NCBI GenBank assembly: GCA_027028725.1
Contig: JALVIB010000043.1
Location: 1 to 10,750, forward strand
Length of the DNA: 10,750 nt
Direction of reading: 5' to 3'
Source: Candidatus Altimarinota bacterium
GTDB taxonomy: Bacteria > Patescibacteriota > Gracilibacteria > UBA4473
The position numbers were made by a program, and so were the translations under genes. This document shows, piece after piece, positions 1 through 6,598 of the stretch. Under the pieces are notes generated by a model. The model saw nothing but the letters and a program-made list of their open reading frames with translations, was not told the DNA's origin and did no database searches. How positions within the stretch are numbered: position 1 is the stretch's first letter; the number at the start of each line of letters is the position of its first letter.

Positions 1-37
1 TTTTTATTTTATTTTCCATATAAAAATTTCGCGGGAT

Positions 38-65
38 TTGCCAATTATTTCTCAATAAATAAAAT
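38..65 (+). promoter_or_regulatory. Putative sigma-70 promoter of the PBP operon
   Basis: TTGCCA (38-43) and TAAAAT (60-65) are separated by 16 bp, which matches a housekeeping promoter and places the start of transcription near 72, some 17 bases before the ATG at 89. A copy of the iterated octamer (29-36) ends one base before the -35 box. The leader has no Shine-Dalgarno sequence. Called by pattern only. Confidence 0.5.
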
Positions 66-88
66 CTAGCCTGAAATTCCACTCAAAC

Positions 89-3000
89 ATGCAAATCAAA
101 ACTTTTCGTCCTCGTCGTCGACAATCGTCTTTTTGGCGAAAGATGAAAAACTTGATGAGTGGAAAAAATCCCGCGAAAATTCCGCTATGGAAGAGGATTT
201 TGAAGTTTTGTTTATGGGGATTTGGCGGATTTGTCGCTTTTTCCATGATTTACGCAATTTTCTTTTTACCGAGTGTGAAAAATGCTGCCCAACTTAATTT
301 CGCACAATCAACAATTATCTATGACCGCCAAGCCCTGGAAAATCCCGCGAATTTAAACGACCATATCCTTTATATTATTCATGGTGATGAAAATCGGGAA
401 TATGTCCCGCTCAAAGAAATTTCCCCGTGGATTAAAAAAGCCACAATCGCTATTGAGGATGATGGTTTTTATCACCATTTTGGATTTGATGTGCCAGCTT
501 TGATTAAAGCTGCTTTGCACCGCTTTTTTGGAATTGGTGGAGCTCGTGGTGGATCAACTATTACTCAACAGTTGGTCAAAAACACTTTTTTGTCGAGCGA
601 AAAAACACTCTTGCGAAAATACAACGAGCTGTTGTTAGCGATAAAAATGGAGCTGGCGTTTTCCAAAGACGAAATTCTGGAAATGTATCTCAATAAAATC
701 CCTTACGGTAGTAATGCTCACGGAATTGAAGCCGCATCGCGGAAATTTTTCGGGAAAAGTTCGCGGGATTTAACCATTGCCGAAGCGGCTGTTCTAGCCG
801 GACTTCCGCAACGACCGACATTATTTTCCCCTTACGGATCTCATCGCGATTTGTTGATGGGATTTTATGAATACGACAAAGAAACTGGCGAAAATATTTA
901 TAAAAAAGGACGAAAAGATTTAGTTTTACAAAGAATGCTCGACACTGACCAAATCACTTTTGAGCAATTCAAAGTTGCTTTTAGTGAATCAAAAAACTTA
1001 GAATTCCGCGAAAAAAAGGACGACATCAAAGCTCCACATTTTGTTTTCTATGTTCGCCAACTTTTGGAGGAAAAATACGGAAAAGAGTTTTTGAAAAACG
1101 GGGGATTTCACATTTACACAACGCTTGACCACGATTTACAAAATCTCGCGGAAAAAACAATTGCTGAAAAAACTCCGCACTACGCCGAAACTTATGGCGC
1201 CACAAATGTCGCGATGACCGCCATCGATCCAGACAACGGACAAATTTTGGCGTATGTCGGTGGAAAAGACTACTTCAATTCCGATATTGACGGACAAGTT
1301 GATGTTTTAACTTCATCGCGTCAACCAGGGTCGAGTATTAAGCCACTTGTTTACGAATCAGCTTTTGAAAAAGGCTATGTTCCTTCAACGCAAATTTTTG
1401 ATGTTGAAACAGATTTTGGGGGCGGCTATATCCCGCGAAATTTTGATGGAAAGTATCGTGGACCAAAGTCCGCCCGCGAATCTTTGAATGCTAGTTTGAA
1501 TGTGGCGGCGGTTAAAATGGCTTATCTAGCCGATCCGAAAAAGATTTTCGAAAATTCGCGAAAATTAGGACTAAAAATGGAAGGCGATCCCGCTAAACAT
1601 GGAGTTGCTTTGGGAATTGGAGTAGCGGAAGTTGAACCACTTCACCATATTGCCAGTTTCCAAGCTTTCGCGCGGGACGGAAGTTTGTTTGAGCCGTCGG
1701 CAATTCTAGAAATTCGCGATTCCAAAGGCAAAACTTTGGAGAAATTTGATCTTGAAAAAGTCAAAAAAGAAGGTCTTGAACCGGAAGCAACCGCCCTAGT
1801 CCGCGAAATTTTGACCGATGAAACAACACGACCAACAACTGATGACTTTGATTGGAATAAACTTTTACAACTTGACGGAATCGATAACGGAGCGAAAACG
1901 GGAACTTCTAATCGTCCCGCGAAAAATCCCGATTATAATCCTGATGAACCGGAAAGTGCGGAAAATTCTAAACTAACGGTTGTACCGAGTGATAGCTGGA
2001 CTATTGGATTTACGCCAAATTTGGTGGCTGGAGTTTGGGTTGGAAATAATCGCGGGAAACCAATGCACTCTGGAGCGACAGGATTAACCGTTGCCGCACC
2101 AGTTTGGAAAAAATTTATGACCGAAGCACATAAAATTTTGTTTGAGAGAAATCCCGCGAAAAAAGACAAAAAATATCCAGTTGTGCCGTTAGAAAAACGA
2201 AAAATTAACAAATTCACTGGAAAATTAGCCACTGATAAAACTCCCGAGAAAATTGTAAAAGAAGCCCTTTTCGCCAGTTATTCTGTGCCGACCGAGAAAG
2301 ATGATGAGCTCAAAAAAGTTAAAATTGATCGCATTTCTGGTCGCTTAGCCAATCGCTTTACGCCAGATTTCGCGAAAACTGAAAGATATGTTCTGGAACT
2401 GCATTCGCTTCGTCCCGATCTGCCAAACTGGGAAGTTCCGGTGCAGGAATGGATAAAAAAACATCCTAAATTTATGCGGTCTCTCGGAGAAATTATGGAC
2501 GACGAAGAAGACGATAAAGACGGAAAAAACGAATTTTCGCGGGATTTAACTCCGGAAGAATACGCCGAACGACTGGCGCGTTTGCAGAAACTGCTTAGTC
2601 GTCGCAACCGCGGATCAAACAATTCTCGTTTCAATAGTTTGACGAAAATCAAAATCGTAACACCGAAAGACAAAGGAATTATTGCTCCGGGAGAAGTGCA
2701 AATAAACACTTCCATAGCGCCGCTGAATAATGTCAAAAGTATTGAATTTTATTTTGATGACCAGCTGATTAGTGTTCGAAATTCCGCACCATGGAACGAG
2801 AAAATCCAAATTCCCGCGAAAATTGAGGCGGGAAGTACTCATGTTATTAAAGTGGTGGTCGAGGATTTTCAAAATAACGCCAGCAAAGACGAAATCAGTG
2901 TCAAAATCGCTCCGGACACCAATGGTCCAAATATAACTTTCCTCAGTCCCCTAGCCGACCAAAAAATTCCCGCGAATTCTCAGATTGATATTCTTGCTAA

Positions 3001-3487
3001 AGTTCAGGACTTTGAATCAAATGTAAAAGCGGTGGAAGTTCTGTATGATGGAGAAAGTTTGGGCTACCTGCAACAAGAACCTTATAAAAAAACAATCAAT
3101 GTTGGCACCGATTCTGGTAAAAAATTCATCACCATTCAAGCGTGGGATGTGCATAATAATATAACCAAAAAGAACATTCCGATTTTTGTTCAGCGCAATG
3201 TTCATTTAGCCGATAAAGATCCAGAAATAACGACTGTTAAAGCCCTTCGCGAAGCCATTTCCGTGACAATTGTTATTCCTCATCCGGAAGATGTGGATTG
3301 GTTGGAATTAAGTGCTTCGTTGGATGGAGAAAATATTTTCGCGGAAAAAATAGATAATCCAACGATTAAAACGCGCATTTTCAGCATTCCCAAAACTAGT
3401 GAACACGGTTTGATGAAGATAAATTTGCAAGTAAAAAACAAAGGTAGTCGGCGCTTGGAAAATAGTCGCAAAGAAATCAAATTCTAA
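89..3487 (+). CDS. Class A penicillin-binding protein (PBP1A family) with C-terminal Ig-like domains
   Basis: Bifunctional peptidoglycan synthase, membrane-anchored and acting outside the membrane: the GT51 domain polymerises lipid II and the transpeptidase domain cross-links stem peptides. Seen: a basic N-terminus, one membrane segment (about 37-60), GT51 motifs EDDGFYHH with catalytic Glu123 and RGGSTITQQL from Arg153, then transpeptidase SSIK (nucleophile Ser415), SLN (465-467) and KTG (603-605). All key residues are present. The chain is 1132 residues, about 300 more than a typical PBP1A. The extra part holds two related short segments near 715-770 (INKFTGKLA and IDRISGRLA), an acidic patch near 810, and two or three Ig-like beta domains from about 855. 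Ten copies of the iterated octamer lie inside, read as NPAK, IPRN, SRDL or NRGK. The start at 89 fits the promoter; Met19 is a weaker alternative. It heads a two-gene unit with the SanA-like gene. Confidence 0.95.
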   Translation: MQIKTFRPRRRQSSFWRKMKNLMSGKNPAKIPLWKRILKFCLWGFGGFVAFSMIYAIFFLPSVKNAAQLNFAQSTIIYDRQALENPANLNDHILYIIHGDENREYVPLKEISPWIKKATIAIEDDGFYHHFGFDVPALIKAALHRFFGIGGARGGSTITQQLVKNTFLSSEKTLLRKYNELLLAIKMELAFSKDEILEMYLNKIPYGSNAHGIEAASRKFFGKSSRDLTIAEAAVLAGLPQRPTLFSPYGSHRDLLMGFYEYDKETGENIYKKGRKDLVLQRMLDTDQITFEQFKVAFSESKNLEFREKKDDIKAPHFVFYVRQLLEEKYGKEFLKNGGFHIYTTLDHDLQNLAEKTIAEKTPHYAETYGATNVAMTAIDPDNGQILAYVGGKDYFNSDIDGQVDVLTSSRQPGSSIKPLVYESAFEKGYVPSTQIFDVETDFGGGYIPRNFDGKYRGPKSARESLNASLNVAAVKMAYLADPKKIFENSRKLGLKMEGDPAKHGVALGIGVAEVEPLHHIASFQAFARDGSLFEPSAILEIRDSKGKTLEKFDLEKVKKEGLEPEATALVREILTDETTRPTTDDFDWNKLLQLDGIDNGAKTGTSNRPAKNPDYNPDEPESAENSKLTVVPSDSWTIGFTPNLVAGVWVGNNRGKPMHSGATGLTVAAPVWKKFMTEAHKILFERNPAKKDKKYPVVPLEKRKINKFTGKLATDKTPEKIVKEALFASYSVPTEKDDELKKVKIDRISGRLANRFTPDFAKTERYVLELHSLRPDLPNWEVPVQEWIKKHPKFMRSLGEIMDDEEDDKDGKNEFSRDLTPEEYAERLARLQKLLSRRNRGSNNSRFNSLTKIKIVTPKDKGIIAPGEVQINTSIAPLNNVKSIEFYFDDQLISVRNSAPWNEKIQIPAKIEAGSTHVIKVVVEDFQNNASKDEISVKIAPDTNGPNITFLSPLADQKIPANSQIDILAKVQDFESNVKAVEVLYDGESLGYLQQEPYKKTINVGTDSGKKFITIQAWDVHNNITKKNIPIFVQRNVHLADKDPEITTVKALREAISVTIVIPHPEDVDWLELSASLDGENIFAEKIDNPTIKTRIFSIPKTSEHGLMKINLQVKNKGSRRLENSRKEIKF

Positions 3488-4104
3488 TGGAAACTTCTGA
3501 AAAAATCCCGCGAAAAAACTTTGGCTTTTGGGAGTTTTGTAAAAAATCTCTAAAAATTGGTATTTTACTTGGTTTGTTTTTAACTTTTTTGTCCGCTAGT
3601 TTTGTTTATGTAAATATGGATAATCAACTTTCTGAACAAAAAGATTGTGCAGTGATTTTTGGCGCAGCGGTCTGGCGGGACGACATTCCCTCACAGGCTT
3701 TATTTGACCGGACGATAACTGGGATAAATTTATATAAAGAAAAAAAAGTGCATTGTTTAATTTTGTCTGGCGGAAAATCTAAATATGGTGCACACGAAGC
3801 CGATGTCATGAAAAAAATCGCTTTAAAAAACAAAATTCCCGCGAAAAATTTGTTTTTGGATTACAACGGGAACAATACTTTGGAGACTTTGAAAAACTTA
3901 CAGCAAAATTTCGCGGGAAAATCTTTTGTTTTTGTTTCCAACGATTTCCATCTCGCACGGATAAAATTACTGGCGTGGCGCTTAGGAATCAAAAATTTCG
4001 CCACGCAATCGGCAACTTATAGTCAGGGAAAATATTCACGAGGTTCTTACTTTTTCTGGCGCGAAGTCGCCGGCGTTTTATACTACCTCCTCGCCCCGGT
4101 TTAA
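3487..4104 (+). CDS. SanA/YdcF-like DUF218 membrane protein
   Basis: DUF218-family protein of 205 residues. Seen: a cytoplasmic N-terminus, one membrane segment (about 24-42), then a Rossmann-like core with AVIFGAAVW (from 55), SGGKS (94-98), Glu104, the NNTLET segment (129-134) and SNDFHLAR (151-158, with Asp153 and His155), all typical of the family. Known: E. coli SanA supports the envelope barrier to vancomycin at high temperature; the biochemistry of the family is largely unresolved. Its ATG overlaps the last base of the upstream TAA stop (TAATG), so it is very probably translated by coupling to the PBP gene, which supports a cell-wall role. Three octamer copies encode IPRK, IPAK and FAGK. 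The family call is firm; the function is inference. Confidence 0.88.
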   Translation: METSEKIPRKNFGFWEFCKKSLKIGILLGLFLTFLSASFVYVNMDNQLSEQKDCAVIFGAAVWRDDIPSQALFDRTITGINLYKEKKVHCLILSGGKSKYGAHEADVMKKIALKNKIPAKNLFLDYNGNNTLETLKNLQQNFAGKSFVFVSNDFHLARIKLLAWRLGIKNFATQSATYSQGKYSRGSYFFWREVAGVLYYLLAPV

Positions 4105-4130
4105 AATTTCGCGGGATTTAAAAGTTGTCA

Positions 4131-4688
4131 CTAATGCTCAGATTGAGTAGTAAAAACTAATAGCAACAATAAAACTAAAATTACTATCACCTCTTTCCTA
4201 ATGTCTATAGAATCCTCCATATTATTACGCAACATACTAAGGTATTCAATTATCATGCCTGTCTTTTCTTCCTCTGGCAAGTCAGAAATCTCTTGTAAAA
4301 TATTATCAACTTCTGGATCTAGTTTTAGTCCTTTTACTTCATTGTAAAATTCAGGATTTTCTACAAAAAACTTCCCTATTTCCAATCTAAATCCTTCTGC
4401 ATCAAACCCACTATTTCTAAACATTTCCAAAAATTTATTTATACTTTGCGGGTTTAAGGTCGCATACATTTCACTTGTTCCGCTAGGGAACAATTCACAT
4501 GTTTCTAAATCTGATATTCTATCAATTAGCTCTTCTACTTTGTTATGATGTTTTATCTCCTTATCAATTTCTATGCGCTCAACTACATTTTTGGTTTGCT
4601 GTGCTACATTTTGCTGTGCATTTAAAACATTTCCACTTAACACGCCGGAAAAAATTAATGCGTATTTAATTTTGTCTATCCTTCTCAT
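4131..4688 (-). CDS. Hypothetical envelope protein with signal peptide and C-terminal membrane tail
   Basis: I do not recognise this 185-residue protein. It starts MRRIDKIK followed by a hydrophobic stretch (9-19) and a plausible signal peptidase site after Ala24 (LNA|QQ). The middle (about 25-160) is charged and mostly helical in character, Glu- and Asn-rich, with one cysteine (in LETCELF). It ends in a short very hydrophobic segment (167-179, Val/Ile/Leu) and a six-residue tail, suggesting it stays in the membrane facing outward. It is convergent with the DUF218 gene, 26 bp away. It has no copy of the iterated octamer, uses the only TAG stop in the window, and seems more A/T-rich than its neighbours, so it may be a later arrival. 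No Shine-Dalgarno is visible; a possible extended -10 lies 16 bases upstream of the ATG. Confidence 0.7.
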   Translation of the reverse strand: MRRIDKIKYALIFSGVLSGNVLNAQQNVAQQTKNVVERIEIDKEIKHHNKVEELIDRISDLETCELFPSGTSEMYATLNPQSINKFLEMFRNSGFDAEGFRLEIGKFFVENPEFYNEVKGLKLDPEVDNILQEISDLPEEEKTGMIIEYLSMLRNNMEDSIDIRKEVIVILVLLLLLVFTTQSEH

Positions 4689-4703
4689 TTTTTAAGAGAT
4701 TAA

Positions 4704-4712
4704 AATATATCA
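4704..4712 (-). promoter_or_regulatory. Possible extended -10 for the hypothetical envelope gene
   Basis: On the minus strand TGATATATT reads as an extended -10 (TGN plus TATATT). It would start transcription near 4697, leaving a leader of only about 9 bases before the ATG at 4688. A TTGACA at 4738-4743 is too far away to be its -35. Weak, pattern-only call. Confidence 0.3.
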
Positions 4713-4796
4713 CACACAAGATAATACCCCCCCATTATGTCAAGACTTTTTTAAATCTTTTTATCAAAAATGCAAAATTTCGCGGGATTTTCTTGT

Positions 4797-4824
4797 CCCC
4801 CTTCCAAGGGGGAAGCAGGGGGTT
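4797..4824 (+). repeat. C5/G5 hairpin repeat, copy A
   Basis: CCCCC-TTCCAA-GGGGG-AAGCA-GGGGG-TT. One C-run can pair with either of two G-runs. Bracketed by direct octamer copies at 4780 and 4849. Confidence 0.75.
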
Positions 4825-4883
4825 AAGTTAAAATGAGTTATTCAAATCTCGCGGGATTTTTCCGCACGCCAAAATAACGATAG

Positions 4884-4959
4884 TGGTGGGCGAGGAGAGA
4901 ATTGAACTCTCGACCAAGGCGTTATGAGCGCCCTGCTCTAACCACTGAGCTACTCGCCC
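4884..4959 (-). tRNA. tRNA with CAT anticodon (elongator Met or lysidine-type Ile2)
   Basis: The minus strand folds as a full 76-base tRNA. The acceptor GGGCGAG (4959-4953) pairs with CTCGCCC (4894-4888). U8 and A9 follow, then a GCTC/GAGC D stem, an anticodon stem GGGCG/CGCCT around loop CTCATAA (anticodon CAT at 4926-4924), and a T arm GAGAG/CTCTC with loop TTCAATT. Discriminator A and an encoded CCA (4886-4884) complete it. CAT may be elongator Met or Ile2, in which C34 becomes lysidine. The GTGGTTAGAGCAG D-arm and CTTGGTC variable region resemble E. coli ileX, but I cannot decide from sequence alone. The D-loop and the lack of an unpaired first base argue against initiator tRNA. Confidence 0.95.
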
Positions 4960-4969
4960 ACGCCTGAAT

Positions 4970-4998
4970 ATTGTAGTGATAAAAAAAAAATTAGCTAA
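4970..4998 (-). promoter_or_regulatory. Putative tRNA promoter
   Basis: On the minus strand TACAAT (4975-4970) lies 10 bases before the mature tRNA 5' end. A weak -35-like TTAGCT (4998-4993) sits 17 bp upstream, with a T10 tract in the spacer. The -10 is good and the -35 is poor. Confidence 0.45.
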
Positions 4999-5016
4999 AA
5001 ATCCCGTGAAATCTTC

Positions 5017-5043
5017 AAAAAAGGGCTGGCACAAGACCAGCCC
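5017..5043 (-). terminator. Rho-independent terminator of the RRM gene
   Basis: On the minus strand GGGCTGG (5043-5037), loop TCTTGTG, CCAGCCC (5029-5023) then TTTTTT (5022-5017). A perfect 7-bp G/C stem followed by a U-tract, about 50 bases after the RRM stop codon and before the tRNA promoter, so it isolates the two units. The same stem-loop type with flanking CCTACAA is also common as a dispersed repeat in other bacteria. Confidence 0.85.
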
Positions 5044-5063
5044 CTACAACCTTTCTATCATTT

Positions 5064-5093
5064 CCCCCTGACAAGGGGGGGGCTAGGAGGTTT
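5064..5093 (+). repeat. C5/G5 hairpin repeat, copy B
   Basis: CCCCC-TGACAA-G8-CTA-GGAGG-TTT. Its right edge overlaps the TAA stop of the RRM gene (5094-5092). No intact octamer is adjacent; a one-mismatch version (TCCCGTGA) lies at 5002. Confidence 0.7.
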
Positions 5094-5364
5094 AGAAACT
5101 TCGTTCTTCACGAGGACGAGCAATGTTTACGATGATTTTCCGACCATCAAGCTCTTTTTCATTCCACATGTCGATAGCAACTTGTGCTTCTTCTGGTGTT
5201 GCCATTTCCACAAAACCAAAACCTTTAGATCGACCAGACATGCGGTCAATAATCACAACTGCTGATTCAACAGTTCCTGCTTGTTCAAAAGCAGCTTTTA
5301 GTGCGTCATCTCGAACGCCCCATGAGATTCCTCCGACGAATAGTCGTGTACCTGTATCACTCAT
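5092..5364 (-). CDS. Small RRM-domain RNA-binding protein
   Basis: A 90-residue single-RRM protein, a bacterial class known from cyanobacterial Rbp proteins and many other phyla; these bind single-stranded RNA and are often cold- or stress-responsive. Seen: RNP2 LFVGGI (8-13) and RNP1 KGFGFVEM (47-54), with the aromatic RNA-contacting positions Phe9, Phe49 and Phe51 intact; the domain ends near 82 with a short Arg/Glu tail. The start at 5364 is chosen because the RRM begins six residues later; the frame stays open upstream, but that extension reads through the promoter and leader and is not RRM-like. It has its own promoter, a leader of about 80 bases with a hairpin, and a good terminator, so it is a stand-alone unit. 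Its RNA targets are unknown. No octamer lies inside. Confidence 0.93.
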   Translation of the reverse strand: MSDTGTRLFVGGISWGVRDDALKAAFEQAGTVESAVVIIDRMSGRSKGFGFVEMATPEEAQVAIDMWNEKELDGRKIIVNIARPREERSF

Positions 5365-5372
5365 TTTTAAAT

Positions 5373-5409
5373 GGGTAAAGAAATAAACAATTTTACTTAT
5401 TCTCCACCC
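5373..5409 (-). promoter_or_regulatory. 5' UTR hairpin just upstream of the RRM start codon
   Basis: In the mRNA, GGGUGGAGAAUAA (5409-5397) can pair with UUAUUUCUUUACCC (5386-5373) around a 10-base loop: 13 pairs including two G-U, with one bulged U. The stem ends 8 bases before the AUG, in the place where a ribosome would load. It could control translation, for instance with temperature or through the RRM protein itself. Only the pairing is seen. Confidence 0.4.
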
Positions 5410-5453
5410 AACTCTTTCCGACCAGGCACTCGAACTTTCTAAATTGCAAAAGA

Positions 5454-5481
5454 ATTCTAGGTTGTTGCGATATAAAAGCAA
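5454..5481 (-). promoter_or_regulatory. Putative sigma-70 promoter of the RRM gene
   Basis: On the minus strand TTGCTT (5481-5476), 16-bp spacer, TAGAAT (5459-5454). Transcription would start near 5447, giving a leader of about 80 bases. Pattern only. Confidence 0.5.
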
Positions 5482-5510
5482 AAGAAAATCCCGCGAAAAA
5501 TTATTTTTGT

Positions 5511-5543
5511 CCCCCCGCTTAAGATTAAGCGGGGGCTAGGGGG
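5511..5543 (+). repeat. C5/G5 hairpin repeat, copy C
   Basis: Perfect 11-base arms CCCCCGCTTAA (5512-5522) and TTAAGCGGGGG (5525-5535), the longest stem of the family, then CTA and GGGGG. Preceded by an octamer at 5489, here in the opposite orientation to the other intergenic copies. No U-tract follows, so it is not a classical terminator. Confidence 0.75.
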
Positions 5544-5566
5544 CGTTTGATTACTTTCAATAAACA

Positions 5567-5598
5567 CCCCTTTAATTCCCCTCTTTCAAAAAGAGGGG
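5567..5598 (-). repeat. C/G hairpin repeat, copy D (reverse orientation)
   Basis: CCCCTCTTT (5578-5586), loop CAA, AAAGAGGGG (5590-5598): perfect 9-bp stem. Read on the minus strand it is followed by AATTAAA and GGGG, the same hairpin-plus-extra-G-run layout as the other copies but inverted. Confidence 0.65.
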
Positions 5599-5635
5599 AG
5601 AAATTGATTTATTTTTAATTTTTTCGCGGGATTTT

Positions 5636-5662
5636 CCCCCTGATAAGGGGGTCAGGGGGTTA
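5636..5662 (+). repeat. C5/G5 hairpin repeat, copy E
   Basis: CCCCC-TGATAA-GGGGG-TCA-GGGGG-TTA. Directly bracketed by two octamers in the same orientation: 5624-5631 (4 bases before) and 5666-5673 (3 bases after). The tightest example of the bracketing. Confidence 0.75.
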
Positions 5663-5685
5663 AATTCGCGGGATTTTCCAAAACC

Positions 5686-5694
5686 TGCTAAAAT
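5686..5694 (+). promoter_or_regulatory. Putative extended -10 for the hydrolase; possibly leaderless
   Basis: TGC-TAAAAT is a good extended -10. Its expected start point, about 7 bases downstream, falls on or next to the ATG at 5702, so the mRNA would have almost no leader. There is no -35 box; the octamer (5666-5673) occupies that place. Pattern only. Confidence 0.45.
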
Positions 5695-5701
5695 CCCCGC
5701 G

Positions 5702-6526
5702 ATGAAAAAAGGACAACTTCGGTTTCATAAAATTCTAATCCTCTTGGGAATTGCTTATCTGATTTTTCTCGCGGGAATTTATCTCCTACAAGAAAAAATA
5801 ATTTTCCTCCCGACTGACGAAATTTATTTGGAAATTGATAAAGATAAACTAAATGCCGAAGAATTTAATTTGAAAGTTGATGACCAAACGACCATTCATG
5901 GCTATTTTTTCGCGGAAAAAGATCCCGAAGGGACAATTATGTTTTTTCACGGAAACGGCGGAAACCTGACTAATAATTTCGGACGAGTGGCGATTGCCAA
6001 AAAAATGGGCTACAACATTGCTGTTTTTGATTACCGCGGATACGGGCAAAGCACCGGAAAAATCAATAGCGAAGAAGATATTTATCAAGACGCGGAAGCC
6101 GTTTACAATTATTTGGTAAACGAGAAAAAAATCCCGCGAAATTCTATCATTTTTTGGGGACAAAGCCTCGGTGGCGCGATTGCTATGGAAATGGCGAAAC
6201 GCCATCCCGCGAAAAAACTAGTCTTGGAATCAACTTTTACTAATTTGGAAAACTTAACGCCAAATGTTTTAAAATACGGCGTGCCGGATTTTTTGAAAAA
6301 ATACAAGTTTGATAATCTGGAAAAATTCGCGGGAATTTCCACGCCAATTCTCGTTATTCATAGCACGGAAGACGAGATGATTGATTTCCAAAACGGAAAA
6401 GATTTATTTGCGGAAAATCCCGCGAAAAAAAATCAGTTCCTGGAAATCAAAGGTGACCACAACGGCGGATTTTATGAAAATTTTGAAAAAAACGAGCAAA
6501 CCATCGCGGATTTTTTGGAGAAATAA
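5702..6526 (+). CDS. Membrane-anchored alpha/beta hydrolase (BEM46/ABHD13-like)
   Basis: Serine hydrolase of 274 residues with one N-terminal membrane segment (about 10-28), the catalytic domain probably facing outward. Seen: the oxyanion-loop motif HGNGGN from His83, nucleophile elbow GQSLGG with Ser155, acid Asp224 in HSTEDEM, and His253 in KGDHNGG, so the triad is complete. Length and layout match the BEM46/ABHD13 and YfhR-type hydrolases, whose natural substrates are mostly unknown; esterase or thioesterase activity is likely but not shown here. It stands alone, divergent from the RRM gene and convergent with the TPR gene, and appears to be translated from a leaderless or very short-leader mRNA. 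Five octamers lie inside, read as LAGI, IPRN, HPAK, FAGI and NPAK, the highest density of any gene in the window. Confidence 0.9.
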   Translation: MKKGQLRFHKILILLGIAYLIFLAGIYLLQEKIIFLPTDEIYLEIDKDKLNAEEFNLKVDDQTTIHGYFFAEKDPEGTIMFFHGNGGNLTNNFGRVAIAKKMGYNIAVFDYRGYGQSTGKINSEEDIYQDAEAVYNYLVNEKKIPRNSIIFWGQSLGGAIAMEMAKRHPAKKLVLESTFTNLENLTPNVLKYGVPDFLKKYKFDNLEKFAGISTPILVIHSTEDEMIDFQNGKDLFAENPAKKNQFLEIKGDHNGGFYENFEKNEQTIADFLEK

Positions 6527-6549
6527 AAATTTCGCGGGATTTTTGACTT

Positions 6550-6582
6550 CCCCCCTGACAAGGGGGGACTGAGGGGGGTTGT
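6550..6582 (+). repeat. C5/G5 hairpin repeat, copy F
   Basis: C6-TGACAA-G6-ACTGA-G6-TT, then GTTTT. Lies between the convergent hydrolase and TPR genes and is bracketed by same-orientation octamers at 6532 and 6599. On the plus strand the second G-run followed by TTGTTTT could give a weak terminator for the hydrolase. Confidence 0.75.
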
Positions 6583-6598
6583 TTTAAAAAGCTTAATT

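Larger units (their letters stand above)
4689..4883. other. Intergenic stretch between the hypothetical gene and the tRNA
   Basis: No gene seen. It holds the possible promoter above, one C5/G5 hairpin repeat (4797-4824) and two octamer copies in the same orientation (4780 and 4849) on either side of that hairpin. No T-run follows the hairpin in either direction, so it does not look like a classical Rho-independent terminator for the tRNA. Confidence 0.7.
5365..5701. other. Divergent intergenic region rich in repeats
   Basis: This 337-bp region separates the minus-strand RRM gene from the plus-strand hydrolase gene. It contains the RRM leader and promoter, three C/G hairpin repeats (C, D and E), three octamer copies (5489, 5624, 5666) and the hydrolase -10. 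I see no further gene. Confidence 0.8.

Noticed and set aside
4738..4743. TTGACA on the minus strand as a -35 box
   Set aside because: The only good -10 candidates are 11 or 28 bp away, outside the usual spacing.
4828..5034. 68-codon minus-strand frame with GRVAQWLEQGAHNALVESS
   Set aside because: This is a translation of the tRNA gene and its flanks, a well-known false ORF.
5401..5440. Possible second tRNA (minus-strand GTTCGAG resembles a T-loop)
   Set aside because: No acceptor, D or anticodon stems can be formed around it.
5365..5481. 39-residue N-terminal extension of the RRM protein
   Set aside because: It would translate the promoter and leader; the RRM begins right after the Met at 5364.
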